From: Streptomyces orinoci
GTDB taxonomy: Bacteria > Actinomycetota > Actinomycetes > Streptomycetales > Streptomycetaceae
Length of the DNA stretch: 64,000 bases
Direction of reading: 5' to 3'
Assembly (NCBI RefSeq): GCF_003121295.1
Contig: NZ_PHNC01000006.1
Span: 370,920 to 434,919 of the forward strand
The position numbers and the translations under genes were made by a program. The notes beneath the pieces are model-generated. The model did not search any database. It had not been told where the DNA came from and saw nothing but the letters and a program-made list of their open reading frames with translations. Numbering within the stretch: the stretch's first letter is position 1; each line of letters opens with the position of its first letter. Below, piece by piece: positions 1-8,509 of this stretch.

Positions 1-743
1 GGGGCGAGTGGCTGCCGCTCCTCGTCGGCGGTGGCGGGGTCCGGCACCCCGGTCTCGGGCAGCGCCGGGTCGGCGGCGGCCTGCCGCATCCGGTGGCCCA
101 GCGCCAGCAGCCGCTCGTCGCCGGTGCGCACCCGGGCCTCGCCGGTGCGGCGCAGCTCGGCCAGCCGGGCCTCCACCGCGGCGAACCGGCCGGTGCCGAA
201 GAGCTTGCCCAGCAGTTCGCCGCGCACGGTGTCGGCGGCCCTGAGGAAGCGGGCGAAGTCGCCCTGGGGCAGCAGCACCACCTGGCAGAACTGCTCCCGG
301 CTCATGCCCAGCAGCTGCCGGATCTCCTCGCCGATCTCCTGGTGGGAGCGGCTGAGTCCGCGCCACTCGCCGTCGGCGGCGCGCTCGCGCAGCTCGCTGT
401 GGGCCCGGTCCCTGGTGAATCCGCCGCCGCGCCGCTTGGGCCGCAGCTGCTCGGGATACCGGGTGATCTCCAACCGCCGCCCGGCCAGGGTGAGTTCCAG
501 GACGATCCGGGTGCGGGTGTCCGGGGCGGCGTGGTCGCTGCGCAGGGCCAGGCCGCTGCCCTGGCGGGCACCGGGCACGTCGCCGTAGAGGGCGTAGCAG
601 ACGGCGTCCAGCACCGAGGTCTTGCCCGCGCCGGTGGGCCCGTGCAGCAGGAACAGGCCGGCGGCGGAGAGCTGGTCGAAGTCGATGCGCTGGGTGCCGC
701 CGAAGGGGCCGAAGGCGGTGATCTCCAGGCGGTGCAGCCTCAC
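1..743 (-). CDS. sbcC: SbcC exonuclease subunit (N-terminal part; runs off window)
   Basis: ATPase subunit of the SbcCD nuclease, which cleaves DNA hairpins and processes double-strand ends. The visible part begins VRLHRLEITAFGPFGG and has the P-loop LLHGPTGAGKTSVLDA near residue 35. It continues with the SMC/Rad50-type lobe, including GMSREQFCQVVLLPQGDF near residue 145. The GTG start overlaps the sbcD stop (GTGA), so the two genes are translationally coupled. The remaining gene, about 80 percent including the coiled coil and C-terminal ATPase half, lies beyond the left edge. Identification is secure from motifs and neighbour. Confidence 0.93.
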   Translation of the reverse strand, partial: MRLHRLEITAFGPFGGTQRIDFDQLSAAGLFLLHGPTGAGKTSVLDAVCYALYGDVPGARQGSGLALRSDHAAPDTRTRIVLELTLAGRRLEITRYPEQLRPKRRGGGFTRDRAHSELRERAADGEWRGLSRSHQEIGEEIRQLLGMSREQFCQVVLLPQGDFARFLRAADTVRGELLGKLFGTGRFAAVEARLAELRRTGEARVRTGDERLLALGHRMRQAAADPALPETGVPDPATADEERQPLA

Positions 744-1897
744 CGGTCCGCCTCCTCGCCGAGCCGGACCTGGTCCAGGGCGGCGGCCAGCACGGCCCGT
801 TCCTCCTGGTCCGGGCCCCGGCCCGCGCGCACATGGGCCACAAAGTCCTCGGTGATCTGCTGGTCGGTACGGCCGCGCAGCCGTCCGGCGTAGGAGTCGC
901 GGGGGTCCTCGGGGGCCCGCTCAGGCTCGAAGACCAGGCTCAGTACATGCGGAAAGCGGCGCAGCAGCCGGGCCATGGGTTCCTGGGGGCGGACCGGGTC
1001 GGTGAGGGTGGCCTCGATCCAGGAGCCGGTGTGCCGGTCGAGGTCCGGGTCGGCCAGCAGGTCCGCCAGGCGGCCGCGCAGCCGGGCGAGCGGGCGGGGC
1101 ACCGGGCAGTCGATCCGTTCGGCATCGACCGAGCCGTCGGCGGCCAGATCGACCAGCCACATGGTCTTGCGGTGCCCGGCCTCGGAGAAGGAGTAGGCGA
1201 GCGGCGAACCGGAGTAGCGCACCCGCTCGTTGACCGTCTGGCAGCCGTGCAGATGCCCCAGCGCGGTGTAGTGCACGCCCTCGAAAGTCTCCGGGGGTAC
1301 GGAGGCCACGCCGCCGACCGTGATGTCGCGTTCGCTGTCGCTGGGGGTGCCGCCGGTGACAAAGGCATGGGCCAGGACCACCGCCCGGGTGCCGGGGGGC
1401 CGTTGGGCCAGGTCGGCCCGTACCCGGTCCATGGCGGCGGCCAGCACCGCGGCATGGCCGGTGCCCTCGGCGCCCAACTGGTCCTTCACCAGGGCGGGTT
1501 CGAGGTAGGGAAGGCCATAGCAGGCCACCTCGCCATGGGCGTCGGAGAGCAGCACCGGCACCGCGCAGCCGGCGGGGTCGGTGCGCAGATGTATCCCGGC
1601 CCGGTCGATCAGGCCCGCACCCACACCCATCCGGCGGGCGGAGTCATGGTTGCCGGAGATCATCACGGTGGGGACGCCGAGCCCGGCCAGCCGGTGCAGG
1701 GTCTGGTCGAAGAGCTCCACGGCGGACAGCGGGGGTACGGCGCGGTCGTAGATGTCCCCGGCGACCAGCACGGCATCGACGCGCTGCTCGCGCACGGTGC
1801 GCACCAGGTGGTCGAGGAAGGCGCGCTGGGCCTGAAGCAGGCTGACCCGGTGGAAGGACCGGCCCAGATGCCAGTCGGAGGTGTGCAGCAGTCTCAC
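740..1897 (-). CDS. sbcD: SbcD exonuclease subunit (Mre11-like phosphoesterase)
   Basis: Mn-dependent nuclease subunit of SbcCD. Calcineurin-type motifs appear in order: HTSDWHLGRSF at the N-terminus, VAGDIYDRAVPP, MISGNHDSARRMG, VLAHAFVTGG and YTALGHLHGCQ. These supply the metal-binding Asp, His and Asn residues. I chose the GTG at 1897 because family members start right before RLLHTSDWH; the frame stays open to a GTG at 1960, but that extension is not family-like. About 385 aa, normal length. Upstream to 2114 there are about 200 bp of intergenic DNA with no feature I can name. Confidence 0.93.
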   Translation of the reverse strand: MRLLHTSDWHLGRSFHRVSLLQAQRAFLDHLVRTVREQRVDAVLVAGDIYDRAVPPLSAVELFDQTLHRLAGLGVPTVMISGNHDSARRMGVGAGLIDRAGIHLRTDPAGCAVPVLLSDAHGEVACYGLPYLEPALVKDQLGAEGTGHAAVLAAAMDRVRADLAQRPPGTRAVVLAHAFVTGGTPSDSERDITVGGVASVPPETFEGVHYTALGHLHGCQTVNERVRYSGSPLAYSFSEAGHRKTMWLVDLAADGSVDAERIDCPVPRPLARLRGRLADLLADPDLDRHTGSWIEATLTDPVRPQEPMARLLRRFPHVLSLVFEPERAPEDPRDSYAGRLRGRTDQQITEDFVAHVRAGRGPDQEERAVLAAALDQVRLGEEADR

Positions 1898-2114
1898 CGG
1901 AGGGCACCGTCCCGCATGTTCTCCGCCTCTCGCCGCTCGATATGCACGCCCATTGCGCACAGCACGCTATCCATCACGGGCAACGGCCGTCACACCGGCT
2001 CCTGATGAGGTGATGCGCGTCACATCTGCTGGGAGTCCCGGCTGTCCGGTCGGTATGCGGCTCCACCGCACCGGCCGGGGACGGCCCGGAGCCTGACGCG
2101 CGAGAGCCGCCGCG

Positions 2115-2741
2115 CTAGACCTCCCCGTATGCCTCCCCGCCCCGCTCGAACTCCGCGGTCCCGGCGGTGACATCGGCCAGCCATGCCCGGAAGGCGTCAA
2201 CCTCCGCATCGGGCAGCCCGATCTCCATGCGCACCCGGTCCCCATAGGTGACCTCGCGCACCGTGCGGCCGGCCGCCCGCAGTTCGTTCTCCAGCTTTCC
2301 GGCCCGCTGGTGGTCGATGACGACCGTGCCCAGCCGGTAGCGGCGGCGGGTCACCGTGCCCAGCGCGTCCAGCGCCTCGCCGACCGCCCCGCCATAGGCG
2401 CGGATCAGCCCGCCCGCGCCGAGTTTGATCCCGCCGAAGTAGCGGGTGACCACGGCGACCACATAGCGCATCTCCCGGCGCAACAGCATCTGCAGCATGG
2501 GCACCCCAGCGGTGCCGCCCGGCTCACCGTCGTCACTGGCCTTCTGTACGGAGCCGTCGGCGCCCAGGACATAGGCGAAGCAGTGGTGCCGGGCGGTGGG
2601 GTGTTCTTTGCGGACGCGGGCGATGAAGGACTGGGCCTCCTCCTCGGTCGCGGCGGGCGCCAGCGCGCAGATGAAGCGCGACTTGTTGATCTCGATCTCA
2701 TGCACGCCCTGGCGCGCGACCGTGCGGTATTCGTCCTGCAT
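2115..2741 (-). CDS. YigZ/IMPACT family protein
   Basis: UPF0029/IMPACT-type protein of 208 aa. The N-terminal domain carries the family signatures INKSRFICALAPA, HHCFAYVLG and DDGEPGGTAGVPML, followed by VVTRYFGGIKLGAGGLIRAY. The C-terminal ferredoxin-like domain (DUF1949 type) follows. Bacterial members are widespread; eukaryotic IMPACT regulates Gcn2, but the bacterial role is unsettled. ATG start at 2741, single gene, divergent from the CoA-binding gene on its right. Confidence 0.9.
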   Translation of the reverse strand: MQDEYRTVARQGVHEIEINKSRFICALAPAATEEEAQSFIARVRKEHPTARHHCFAYVLGADGSVQKASDDGEPGGTAGVPMLQMLLRREMRYVVAVVTRYFGGIKLGAGGLIRAYGGAVGEALDALGTVTRRRYRLGTVVIDHQRAGKLENELRAAGRTVREVTYGDRVRMEIGLPDAEVDAFRAWLADVTAGTAEFERGGEAYGEV

Positions 2742-2829
2742 TCCGCAAGCCTAATTGCTCGGCGCCAGCCCTTTGAGTGAGTAGGGGCGGGCTGGGGAAT
2801 GGTCCGGCGGGCGCGGCCGTTGAGCGGGC

Positions 2830-3270
2830 ATGTACGCGGAACCGGGGATCATCCGGAAGATCATCGAGGAGGCCGGGGACACCTGGGCGGTGGTGGGCCT
2901 GTCGGCCAATGAGCGCCGCCCCGCCTTCGGAGTCGCCCGCACCCTCCAGCGGTACGGCAAGCGGATCGTGCCGGTCCACCCCAGGGCGGAGACGGTGCAT
3001 GGCGAGCGGGGTTATGCCTCACTGGCCGAGGTGCCCTTCCCCGTCGATGTGGTGGACGTCTTTGTCCGCTCGGAGCTGGCGGGGGCGGTCGCCGGCCAGG
3101 CGGTGTCCATCGGCGCCAAGGCGGTCTGGTTCCAGCTGGGCGTAATCGACGAGGACGCCTATGAACGGGTGCGGGCGGCTGGGCTGTTGATGGTGATGGA
3201 CCGGTGCCCGGCAATCGAGATACCCCGGCTGAGCCCGGGGGCCCCGCGCCCGGCGGGCGGGGGGCGTTAA
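2830..3270 (+). CDS. CoA-binding domain protein (YccU type)
   Basis: Small Rossmann-fold protein (146 aa) of the CoA-binding/YccU family, related to the CoA-binding domain of succinyl-CoA synthetase. Seen: TWAVVGLSANERRPAFGVAR (nucleotide-binding glycine region), RIVPVHPR, VDVVDVFVRSE and GAKAVWFQLGV. The later VMDRCPAIEIPRL is the usual C-terminal Cys-Pro motif. Members are soluble and bind CoA, sometimes regulating metabolism; the substrate is unknown. Stands alone, ahead of a broken acetyltransferase gene. Confidence 0.88.
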   Translation: MYAEPGIIRKIIEEAGDTWAVVGLSANERRPAFGVARTLQRYGKRIVPVHPRAETVHGERGYASLAEVPFPVDVVDVFVRSELAGAVAGQAVSIGAKAVWFQLGVIDEDAYERVRAAGLLMVMDRCPAIEIPRLSPGAPRPAGGGR

Positions 3271-3279
3271 CGTCTGCCC

Positions 3280-3580
3280 ATGATCACCACACGTCCGGCC
3301 CGGCCGGATGGCGGCCTGTGCGGTGGGGCGCCTGGAGCAACGGCTCCCGGCGCCCGGCCATCCCACCGGCCGGTTCGGCTTTGTCTTCAACGTCTGTACG
3401 GACACCCGCTATCGGGGCCGGGGCTACGCCCGTGCCACCACCGAGGCCCTGCTGGAGTGGTTCGCCGCCCAGGGCGTCACCCGGGTCGATCTCCATGCGA
3501 CCGAGGAGGCGGAGGGGCTCTACCGGGCCCTGGGGTTCGCCGAGCACTCGCTGGCGCTGTCGCTGGACGTCTCCCGGTGA
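3280..3580 (+). pseudogene. GNAT acetyltransferase, internally deleted and frameshifted
   Basis: Two frames encode pieces of one GNAT N-acetyltransferase. The ATG at 3280 gives MITTRPARPDG, a typical GNAT opening. From about 3308 another frame gives AACAVGRLEQRLP, then the acetyl-CoA-binding motif RYRGRGYARA and the C-terminal GLYRALGFAEH. Roughly 50-60 residues of the usual 140-150 are missing between them. A single deletion that also changed frame near 3308 explains the structure. A 90-aa ORF from 3308 remains but lacks the N-terminal strands, so it is unlikely to fold as an enzyme. Confidence 0.75.
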
Positions 3581-3605
3581 GCCGCCGGTGCCGCCGTCAA
3601 GGGTT

Positions 3606-4178
3606 TCAGCGGGCCGGGGGCACCGACACCGCCATGGTCATCCGTACCGTCCGGTCACCCTCATTGCGGTAGACATGCGGGACGTTCGCCTCGAAGCTCG
3701 CCGCCGAGCCGGCGGGCACCCGGTGGCTCTCCCCGTCCACCACCAGGGTCAGTTCGCCCTCGGTGACCCGGATCAGCTCCATGGTGCCGGAGGGGTGGGG
3801 GTCGGAGGCGCTCTGGTCCCCCGGCTCGATCCGCCAGTCCCATAGCTCCAGCGGCCCCTGGGAGTCGGCGCCGACCAGCAGCGAGGTATGGCTGCCCGCC
3901 TCGGTGGACCACATGCGCACCGCCTGCTCCTGGGGCACCACCCGCACCCTGGCTCCCTGCTCATAGTCCAGCAGGGTGGTGATGCTGACGCCCAGGGCGT
4001 CGGCGAGCTTTACGGTGGTGCCCACGCTGGGATTGGTGCGGGCCTGCTCAATCTGGATGATCATGCCCCGGCTGACCCCGGACCGCGCCGCAAGGGCATC
4101 CAGGGTGAAGTGCCGCTCGCTCCGCCAATGCTTGAGATTGCGGGCAAGCGACTGGGTGAGCTGATCAAGATCGGTCAC
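3606..4178 (-). CDS. XRE-family regulator with C-terminal cupin domain
   Basis: 190-aa transcription factor. Residues about 10-65 form an HTH_3 domain (FTLDALAARSGVSRGMIIQI is the helix-turn-helix region). Residues about 110-185 form a cupin sensor barrel (HPSGTMELIRVTEGELTLVV, then NVPHVYRNEG). Such regulators usually control a neighbouring transporter or enzyme and sense a small ligand. It starts with GTG and is divergent from the DMT exporter, with a perfect 12-bp inverted repeat between them. It probably represses the exporter and perhaps itself. Confidence 0.9.
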   Translation of the reverse strand: MTDLDQLTQSLARNLKHWRSERHFTLDALAARSGVSRGMIIQIEQARTNPSVGTTVKLADALGVSITTLLDYEQGARVRVVPQEQAVRMWSTEAGSHTSLLVGADSQGPLELWDWRIEPGDQSASDPHPSGTMELIRVTEGELTLVVDGESHRVPAGSAASFEANVPHVYRNEGDRTVRMTMAVSVPPAR

Positions 4179-4221
4179 TTTAAGTCCAATATATTCAATG
4201 AGGTGGTCGAGCTCATTGCAC

Positions 4222-4257
4222 TACAGTGTGGTGCGCTCCAGCATTCACCACACTGTA
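4222..4257. promoter_or_regulatory. Operator-like inverted repeat between XRE regulator and DMT exporter
   Basis: Perfect 12-bp arms, TACAGTGTGGTG at 4222-4233 and CACCACACTGTA at 4246-4257, separated by 12 bp. The repeat ends 16 bp before the exporter ATG and lies about 45 bp upstream of the divergent regulator start. Position and symmetry fit a binding site for the XRE protein; this is inference from layout. Confidence 0.65.
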
Positions 4258-4273
4258 CTGCGAGGTTCACCGC

Positions 4274-5140
4274 ATGACACCGCTCTACGCCCTGACCACC
4301 AGCCTGTTGTGGGGGCTGGCCGACTTCGGCGGCGGACTGCTCACCCGGCGCATGCCCGCCCTGACCGTGGTGCTGGTCTCCCAGCTGCTGGCGGTGGCGG
4401 CGCTGGGCACCATCGTCGTGACCACCGGCGCCTGGACCGAGGCCGGGCCGCAACTGTGGTTCGCCGCGGCGGCCGGTGTGGTGGGCCCGGCCGCCATGCT
4501 CTGCTTCTACCGGGCCCTGGCCCTGGGGCCGATGGGAGTGGTGGCGCCGGTGGGCGCCCTGGGCGGGGTGGCGGTCCCGGTGGGGCTGGGCCTGGCATGG
4601 GGCGAGCGGCCGGGCCTGCTCCAGGTCGCCGGGATCGCGGTGGCGGTGGCCGGAGTGGTGCTGGCCAGCGGACCGGGGATGAGCGGCGCGCCCGTCCAGC
4701 GCGAAGCCCTGACCCTCACCCTGGTCGCGGCCTTCGGCTTCGGCACCGTGATGGCCCTGATCGCGGAGGCCTCGCACTCCCTCCCCGGGCTGTTCCTGGC
4801 CCTGCTGGTGCAGCGGCTGTGCAATGTGCTGGTGGGCGGCACCGCGCTGTACGCCTCCGTCCGGCGCGGCAGCCCCGCGCTGCCCGGGGGCGGCTGGTCC
4901 GACATCCGTGCCGCGCTGCCCGCGCTGGCCTTTGTGGGGCTGGCGGATGTGGCCGCCAATGGCACCTACAACCTGGCCGCCAACAGCGGACCGGTGACCG
5001 TCGCCGCCGTGCTGGCCTCGCTCTATCCGGTGGTCACGGCGCTGGCCGCACGCGGACTGCTCAGTGAGCGGCTGCGCCTGGTCCAGGCATCCGGCGCCGG
5101 GCTCGCCCTGGTCGGCTCGGTGCTGCTGGCCACCGGCTGA
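4274..5140 (+). CDS. DMT/EamA family transporter
   Basis: Drug/metabolite-type membrane transporter of 288 aa with two EamA repeats and about ten hydrophobic helices. The first begins MTPLYALTTSLLWGLADFGG; the second repeat starts near LTLVAAFGFGTVMALIAEAS. ATG at 4274 is preceded by GAGG at a good distance; the longer frame to 4226 would run through the operator. Substrate unknown. Divergent from the XRE-cupin regulator, which suggests inducible export of a small metabolite. Confidence 0.88.
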   Translation: MTPLYALTTSLLWGLADFGGGLLTRRMPALTVVLVSQLLAVAALGTIVVTTGAWTEAGPQLWFAAAAGVVGPAAMLCFYRALALGPMGVVAPVGALGGVAVPVGLGLAWGERPGLLQVAGIAVAVAGVVLASGPGMSGAPVQREALTLTLVAAFGFGTVMALIAEASHSLPGLFLALLVQRLCNVLVGGTALYASVRRGSPALPGGGWSDIRAALPALAFVGLADVAANGTYNLAANSGPVTVAAVLASLYPVVTALAARGLLSERLRLVQASGAGLALVGSVLLATG

Positions 5141-5150
5141 CCGGCCGGGG

Positions 5151-5849
5151 TCAGCCGGAGGCCGAGGGGGCGCGCAGCGGCGGTACCCAGCCCTCGGCCG
5201 CGTCCCAGCGCCGTACCACCTTGGCCGGGACCCCGGCCACGACCGCGTGGTCGGGGACCTCGCCGCGTACCACCGCCCCGGCCGCGACCACCACATTGCG
5301 GCCCAGCCGGGCGCCGGGAAGGATCACCGATCCGGCGCCCAGCCAGCTGCCGGAGCCTATGGTCACCGGGGCACTGCGCGGCCACTGCCGGCCGATGGGC
5401 TGGCCGGGGTCGTCATAGGAGTGGTTGTCGCTGGTCACATAGACATAGGGGCCGCAGAAGACATCGTCGCCGAAGGTCACCGGTTCCAGGGAGGCGATCA
5501 CATGGCTGCCCCGGCCCAGCACCACGCCATTGCCCAGCCGCAGCACCGTCTCCGGCCCCAGGTCGGCCCCCGGCATCAGGCCCGCGGTCAGGGTGACCTG
5601 TTCGCCGATGATGCAGCACTCGCCCAGTTCGATCCAGGGCTCGCCGAAGACGGTGCCCACCGGGAAGGCCAGCCGGGTACCGGCGCCGATACGGCGGAAC
5701 CGGTACGGCCCCGGCCGCTCGGCGGTCACCGCACCGGCCTCCCGTACCCAGCGCCAGCCCCGGTGGACGGCGCGCGAGACGGTCCGGCGGCGCCAGGCCA
5801 GCAGCGCCGAAGCGGCGTGGGACGAGAACGTGTTTCGATTCTTCGGCAC
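5151..5849 (-). CDS. Left-handed beta-helix acyltransferase (hexapeptide repeat)
   Basis: About 232 aa with hexapeptide repeats typical of the LbetaH acyltransferase superfamily (VTLTAGLMPGADLGPETVLR, VVLGRGSHVI, VTIGSGSWLGAGSVILPGA). It ends with VVAGVPAKVVRRW, as in maltose/galactoside and sugar O-acetyltransferases. The loop SDNHSYDDPG carries a probable catalytic His. The GTG at 5849 (VPKNRNTF) fits better than the upstream frame to 5912. Acceptor unknown. Convergent with the DMT exporter. Confidence 0.8.
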   Translation of the reverse strand: MPKNRNTFSSHAASALLAWRRRTVSRAVHRGWRWVREAGAVTAERPGPYRFRRIGAGTRLAFPVGTVFGEPWIELGECCIIGEQVTLTAGLMPGADLGPETVLRLGNGVVLGRGSHVIASLEPVTFGDDVFCGPYVYVTSDNHSYDDPGQPIGRQWPRSAPVTIGSGSWLGAGSVILPGARLGRNVVVAAGAVVRGEVPDHAVVAGVPAKVVRRWDAAEGWVPPLRAPSASG

Positions 5850-5970
5850 GCGCTCACCGTACTCAGCCCCCGTCGGCGGGTCCCGGCCGGTCCCCTGTGA
5901 TCTTCGACCCATGGGGCGGCGGGCCGGCCCTCCGGTCCCTTACGGTGCCCGGGAGAGGGAGGAGAGCACA

Positions 5971-6498
5971 GTGGACGGCAAGGCGTTGACCGCGGGTGTG
6001 GGCGGTGGCCAACCGCGCCTGGACCCCGGGGCATTCACCGCACCGACCTCGGTGGTGCTGGGCGAGGTGACCCTGGCGGCGGGGGCCAGTGTCTGGTATC
6101 AGGCGGTGCTGAGGGCCGACGGCGGACCGATCGTCATCGGCGCGGACAGCAATATCCAGGACAACTGCACCGTCCATGTGGACCCCGGCTTCCCGGTGAC
6201 CGTCGGTGAGCGGGTGACGGTGGGCCACAACGCGGTGCTGCACGGGTGCACGGTCGAGGACGAGGTACTGGTAGGCATGGGGGCCACGGTGCTCAACGGG
6301 GCCCGGATCGGGGCCGGTTCGCTGATCGCGGCCCAGGCCCTGGTCCCCCAGGGCATGCAGGTGCCACCCGGCTCACTGGTGGCGGGGGTACCGGCCAAGG
6401 TCCGCCGGGAACTGACCACCGAGGAGCGCGAGCACATCAAGGCCAATGCCGCGGCCTATGTCCGGCTGGCGCGGGCCCATCGCGAGGCGCTGGGCTGA
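5971..6498 (+). CDS. Gamma-carbonic anhydrase family protein
   Basis: 175-aa hexapeptide-repeat protein of the gamma-carbonic anhydrase/YrdA family. The three zinc-ligand histidines are visible in NIQDNCTVHVDPGF and VGHNAVLHGC. The family Arg/Asp/Gln residues are near VLRADGGPIVIG and DNCTVH. The GTG at 5971 follows a strong GGGAGGAG site. Members bind metal; many actinobacterial ones are of untested activity. Divergent from the acyltransferase gene on its left. Confidence 0.88.
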   Translation: MDGKALTAGVGGGQPRLDPGAFTAPTSVVLGEVTLAAGASVWYQAVLRADGGPIVIGADSNIQDNCTVHVDPGFPVTVGERVTVGHNAVLHGCTVEDEVLVGMGATVLNGARIGAGSLIAAQALVPQGMQVPPGSLVAGVPAKVRRELTTEEREHIKANAAAYVRLARAHREALG

Positions 6499-6520
6499 AC
6501 CCCCGTTCCGGATTACCGGG

Positions 6521-6549
6521 TTGACAGCCCCCCACCCCCCTCATACGCT
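6521..6549 (+). promoter_or_regulatory. Sigma-70-like promoter of the ABC-F gene
   Basis: Consensus -35 TTGACA (6521-6526), 17-bp spacer, and TACGCT (6544-6549) as -10. Transcription would begin near 6556, giving a leader of about 250 nt before the ABC-F start codon. Confidence 0.65.
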
Positions 6550-6555
6550 GTACAG

Positions 6556-6806
6556 CGCCCCTGTTGCCGTCGATCGGAGAAGGACGTTGCTCGTCTGAGG
6601 TCTTGAGACACCGCGCCGTGCAGTATTCGACACTGCCCGCGTTCTTGTGTGCGACCTCGACGCTTCAGCCGTCCTCCCGCCGGTACGGGGCTTTGCTGTT
6701 TCCGCAGCCCCTTTCCCACCGGCTCACCGGCCCCTTGGCCATGGTCGCCCCGCGGTGTCCCACCACGTTGCCCACAGCCCCTGCTCAGCAACTCCATGAG
6801 GCCCGC
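6556..6806 (+). promoter_or_regulatory. Long 5' leader of ABC-F gene with terminator-like hairpin
   Basis: About 250 nt of leader. A hairpin is formed by GGGGCT (6687-6692) and AGCCCC (6706-6711), followed by TTTCCC, and enclosed by an outer stem GCCGGT (6679-6684)/ACCGGC (6718-6723). ABC-F antibiotic-resistance genes are often controlled by ribosome-mediated attenuation in such leaders. Short GTG-started frames exist here (for example at 6649), but the CDS frame is also open through the leader, so I cannot name a leader peptide with confidence. Confidence 0.5.
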
Positions 6807-8435
6807 ATGTCCATTTCCCCTTCCTTCATCACCTGCAACTCCCTTTCCTATGCCTGGCCGGACGGCACCAACGTCTTCGACGGCCTCCAACTCTCCTTCG
6901 GCCCCGGCCGGTCCGGGCTGGTGGGCGTCAACGGGTCAGGAAAATCAACCCTGGTGCGGCTGATAACCGGCCGGCTCACCCCGACCGGCGGAAACTTCCG
7001 GGTCTCCGGCGAGATCGGCTGGCTGCCGCAGAACGCCACCCTGGACACCACCCTCCGGGTGGACCAGGCCCTGGGTATCGCCGGCGCCCGCGCCGCGCTG
7101 CACGCCATCGAGGCGGGCGACGCGAGCGAGGAACACTTCACGGCCATCGGTGAGGACTGGGATGTCGAGGAACGCGCCCTGGCCGCCCTGGACCAGCTCG
7201 GTCTGGGCCATATCGGACTGGACCGCACCACGGGCGAGCTGTCCGGCGGTGAGACGGTCCTGCTGCGGCTGGCCGCGCTGCTGCTGCGCCGGCCGGACAT
7301 CCTGCTGCTGGACGAACCCACCAACAACCTGGATCTGCATGCCCGTAGGCGCCTCTACTCGGCCGTCGAGGCATGGTCCGGGGTGATGGTGGTGGTCAGC
7401 CATGACCCCGAACTCCTGGAGCGGGTGGACCAGATCGCCGATCTGCGCGCCGGCGAGGTCACCTGGTACGGCGGCGGCTTCTCCGCCTACCGGGAGGCGC
7501 TGGCCGCCGAACAGGAGACGGCCGAACGCCTGGTCCGCGTCGCCGAGGCCGATCTGCGCAAGCAGAAGCGCGAACTGGCCGAGGCCCAGGTCAAGTTGGC
7601 CCGCCGCAAGCGGTACGGCCAGAAGATGTGGGACAGCAAACGCGAGCCCAAGGTGGTCATGGGTGAGCGCAAACGGCAGGCCCAGGTCTCGGCGGGCAAG
7701 CACCGCATCATGCACGAGGAGAAACTGGCCGAGGCCAGGGAACGGCTGGACGAGGCGGTGGAGGCGGTCCGTGAGGACGACAAGATCCGGGTCGATCTGC
7801 CGCACACCGAGGTGCCCCCGGGCCGCTCGGTGCTCACCCTGCGCGAGCTGCGGCTGAGTTATGGGGCCGAGGTGCGGGGCGAATGGGAACTGCGCGGGCC
7901 CGAGCGGATCGCCCTGGTCGGCCGCAATGGCTCGGGCAAGACCACGCTGCTGCGCACCATCGCCGGTGAACTGCCCGCGCTCTCCGGGACGGTGGACGCC
8001 CATGTCCCGCTGCGGTTTCTGCCCCAGCGGCTGGACGTCCTGGACGAGGAGCTGACCATCGCCGAGAATGTGGCGGCCTTCGCGCCCGGCAGCACCGACA
8101 ACGAGATCCGGGCCCGGCTGGCCCGCTTCCTGTTCCGGGGCGCACGGGCCGGTCAGCGCACCGCGACCCTCTCCGGCGGCGAGCGTTTCCGGGCCACCCT
8201 GGCCGCCCTGATGCTCGCCGAGCCCGCCCCGCAGCTGCTGATGCTGGACGAGCCCACCAACAACCTGGACCTGGCCAGCGTCCACCGGCTGACCAGCGCG
8301 CTGGCGTCCTACCGGGGCGCCCTGCTGGTGGCCAGCCATGACCTGCCCTTTCTGCGGTCCATCGGGATCACCCGCTGGCTGCTGATGGACGGGGTGCTCC
8401 GGGAATCCAGCGCGGAGGAGGTGACCACGCGGTAG
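6807..8435 (+). CDS. ABC-F family ATPase (ribosomal protection type)
   Basis: 542-aa soluble protein with two ABC ATPase domains and no membrane domain. Domain 1 has VGVNGSGKSTLVRLITG, LSGGETVLLRLA and ILLLDEPTNNLDLHAR. Domain 2 has LVGRNGSGKTTLLRTIAG, LSGGERFRATLA and LMLDEPTNNLDLAS. The inter-domain linker is long and basic (ARRKRYGQKMWDSKREP region). The layout matches ABC-F proteins that displace ribosome-targeting antibiotics or act as translation factors. ATG at 6807 chosen because homology starts there; the frame is open further upstream. A strong hairpin terminator follows. Confidence 0.9.
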   Translation: MSISPSFITCNSLSYAWPDGTNVFDGLQLSFGPGRSGLVGVNGSGKSTLVRLITGRLTPTGGNFRVSGEIGWLPQNATLDTTLRVDQALGIAGARAALHAIEAGDASEEHFTAIGEDWDVEERALAALDQLGLGHIGLDRTTGELSGGETVLLRLAALLLRRPDILLLDEPTNNLDLHARRRLYSAVEAWSGVMVVVSHDPELLERVDQIADLRAGEVTWYGGGFSAYREALAAEQETAERLVRVAEADLRKQKRELAEAQVKLARRKRYGQKMWDSKREPKVVMGERKRQAQVSAGKHRIMHEEKLAEARERLDEAVEAVREDDKIRVDLPHTEVPPGRSVLTLRELRLSYGAEVRGEWELRGPERIALVGRNGSGKTTLLRTIAGELPALSGTVDAHVPLRFLPQRLDVLDEELTIAENVAAFAPGSTDNEIRARLARFLFRGARAGQRTATLSGGERFRATLAALMLAEPAPQLLMLDEPTNNLDLASVHRLTSALASYRGALLVASHDLPFLRSIGITRWLLMDGVLRESSAEEVTTR

Positions 8436-8461
8436 CGGTGGACGCCCGGTGGAACGCGAGC

Positions 8462-8490
8462 GGGGCCCGCCGGCAGTGCCGGCGGGCCCC
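8462..8490 (+). terminator. Strong intrinsic-type hairpin
   Basis: Perfect 13-bp stem GGGGCCCGCCGGC / GCCGGCGGGCCCC around an AGT loop. It sits between the ABC-F gene and the convergent DedA gene, so it may end transcription from both sides. Confidence 0.8.
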
Positions 8491-8509
8491 GGATCCGCGT
8501 TCTGGCGCC

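Noticed and set aside
93..893. 266-aa plus-strand ORF over sbcC/sbcD
   Set aside because: Composition and frame are those of the complement of sbcC and sbcD; no homology. High GC makes long shadow frames.
833..2005. 390-aa plus-strand ORF opposite sbcD
   Set aside because: Shadow of sbcD, whose motifs on the minus strand are complete.
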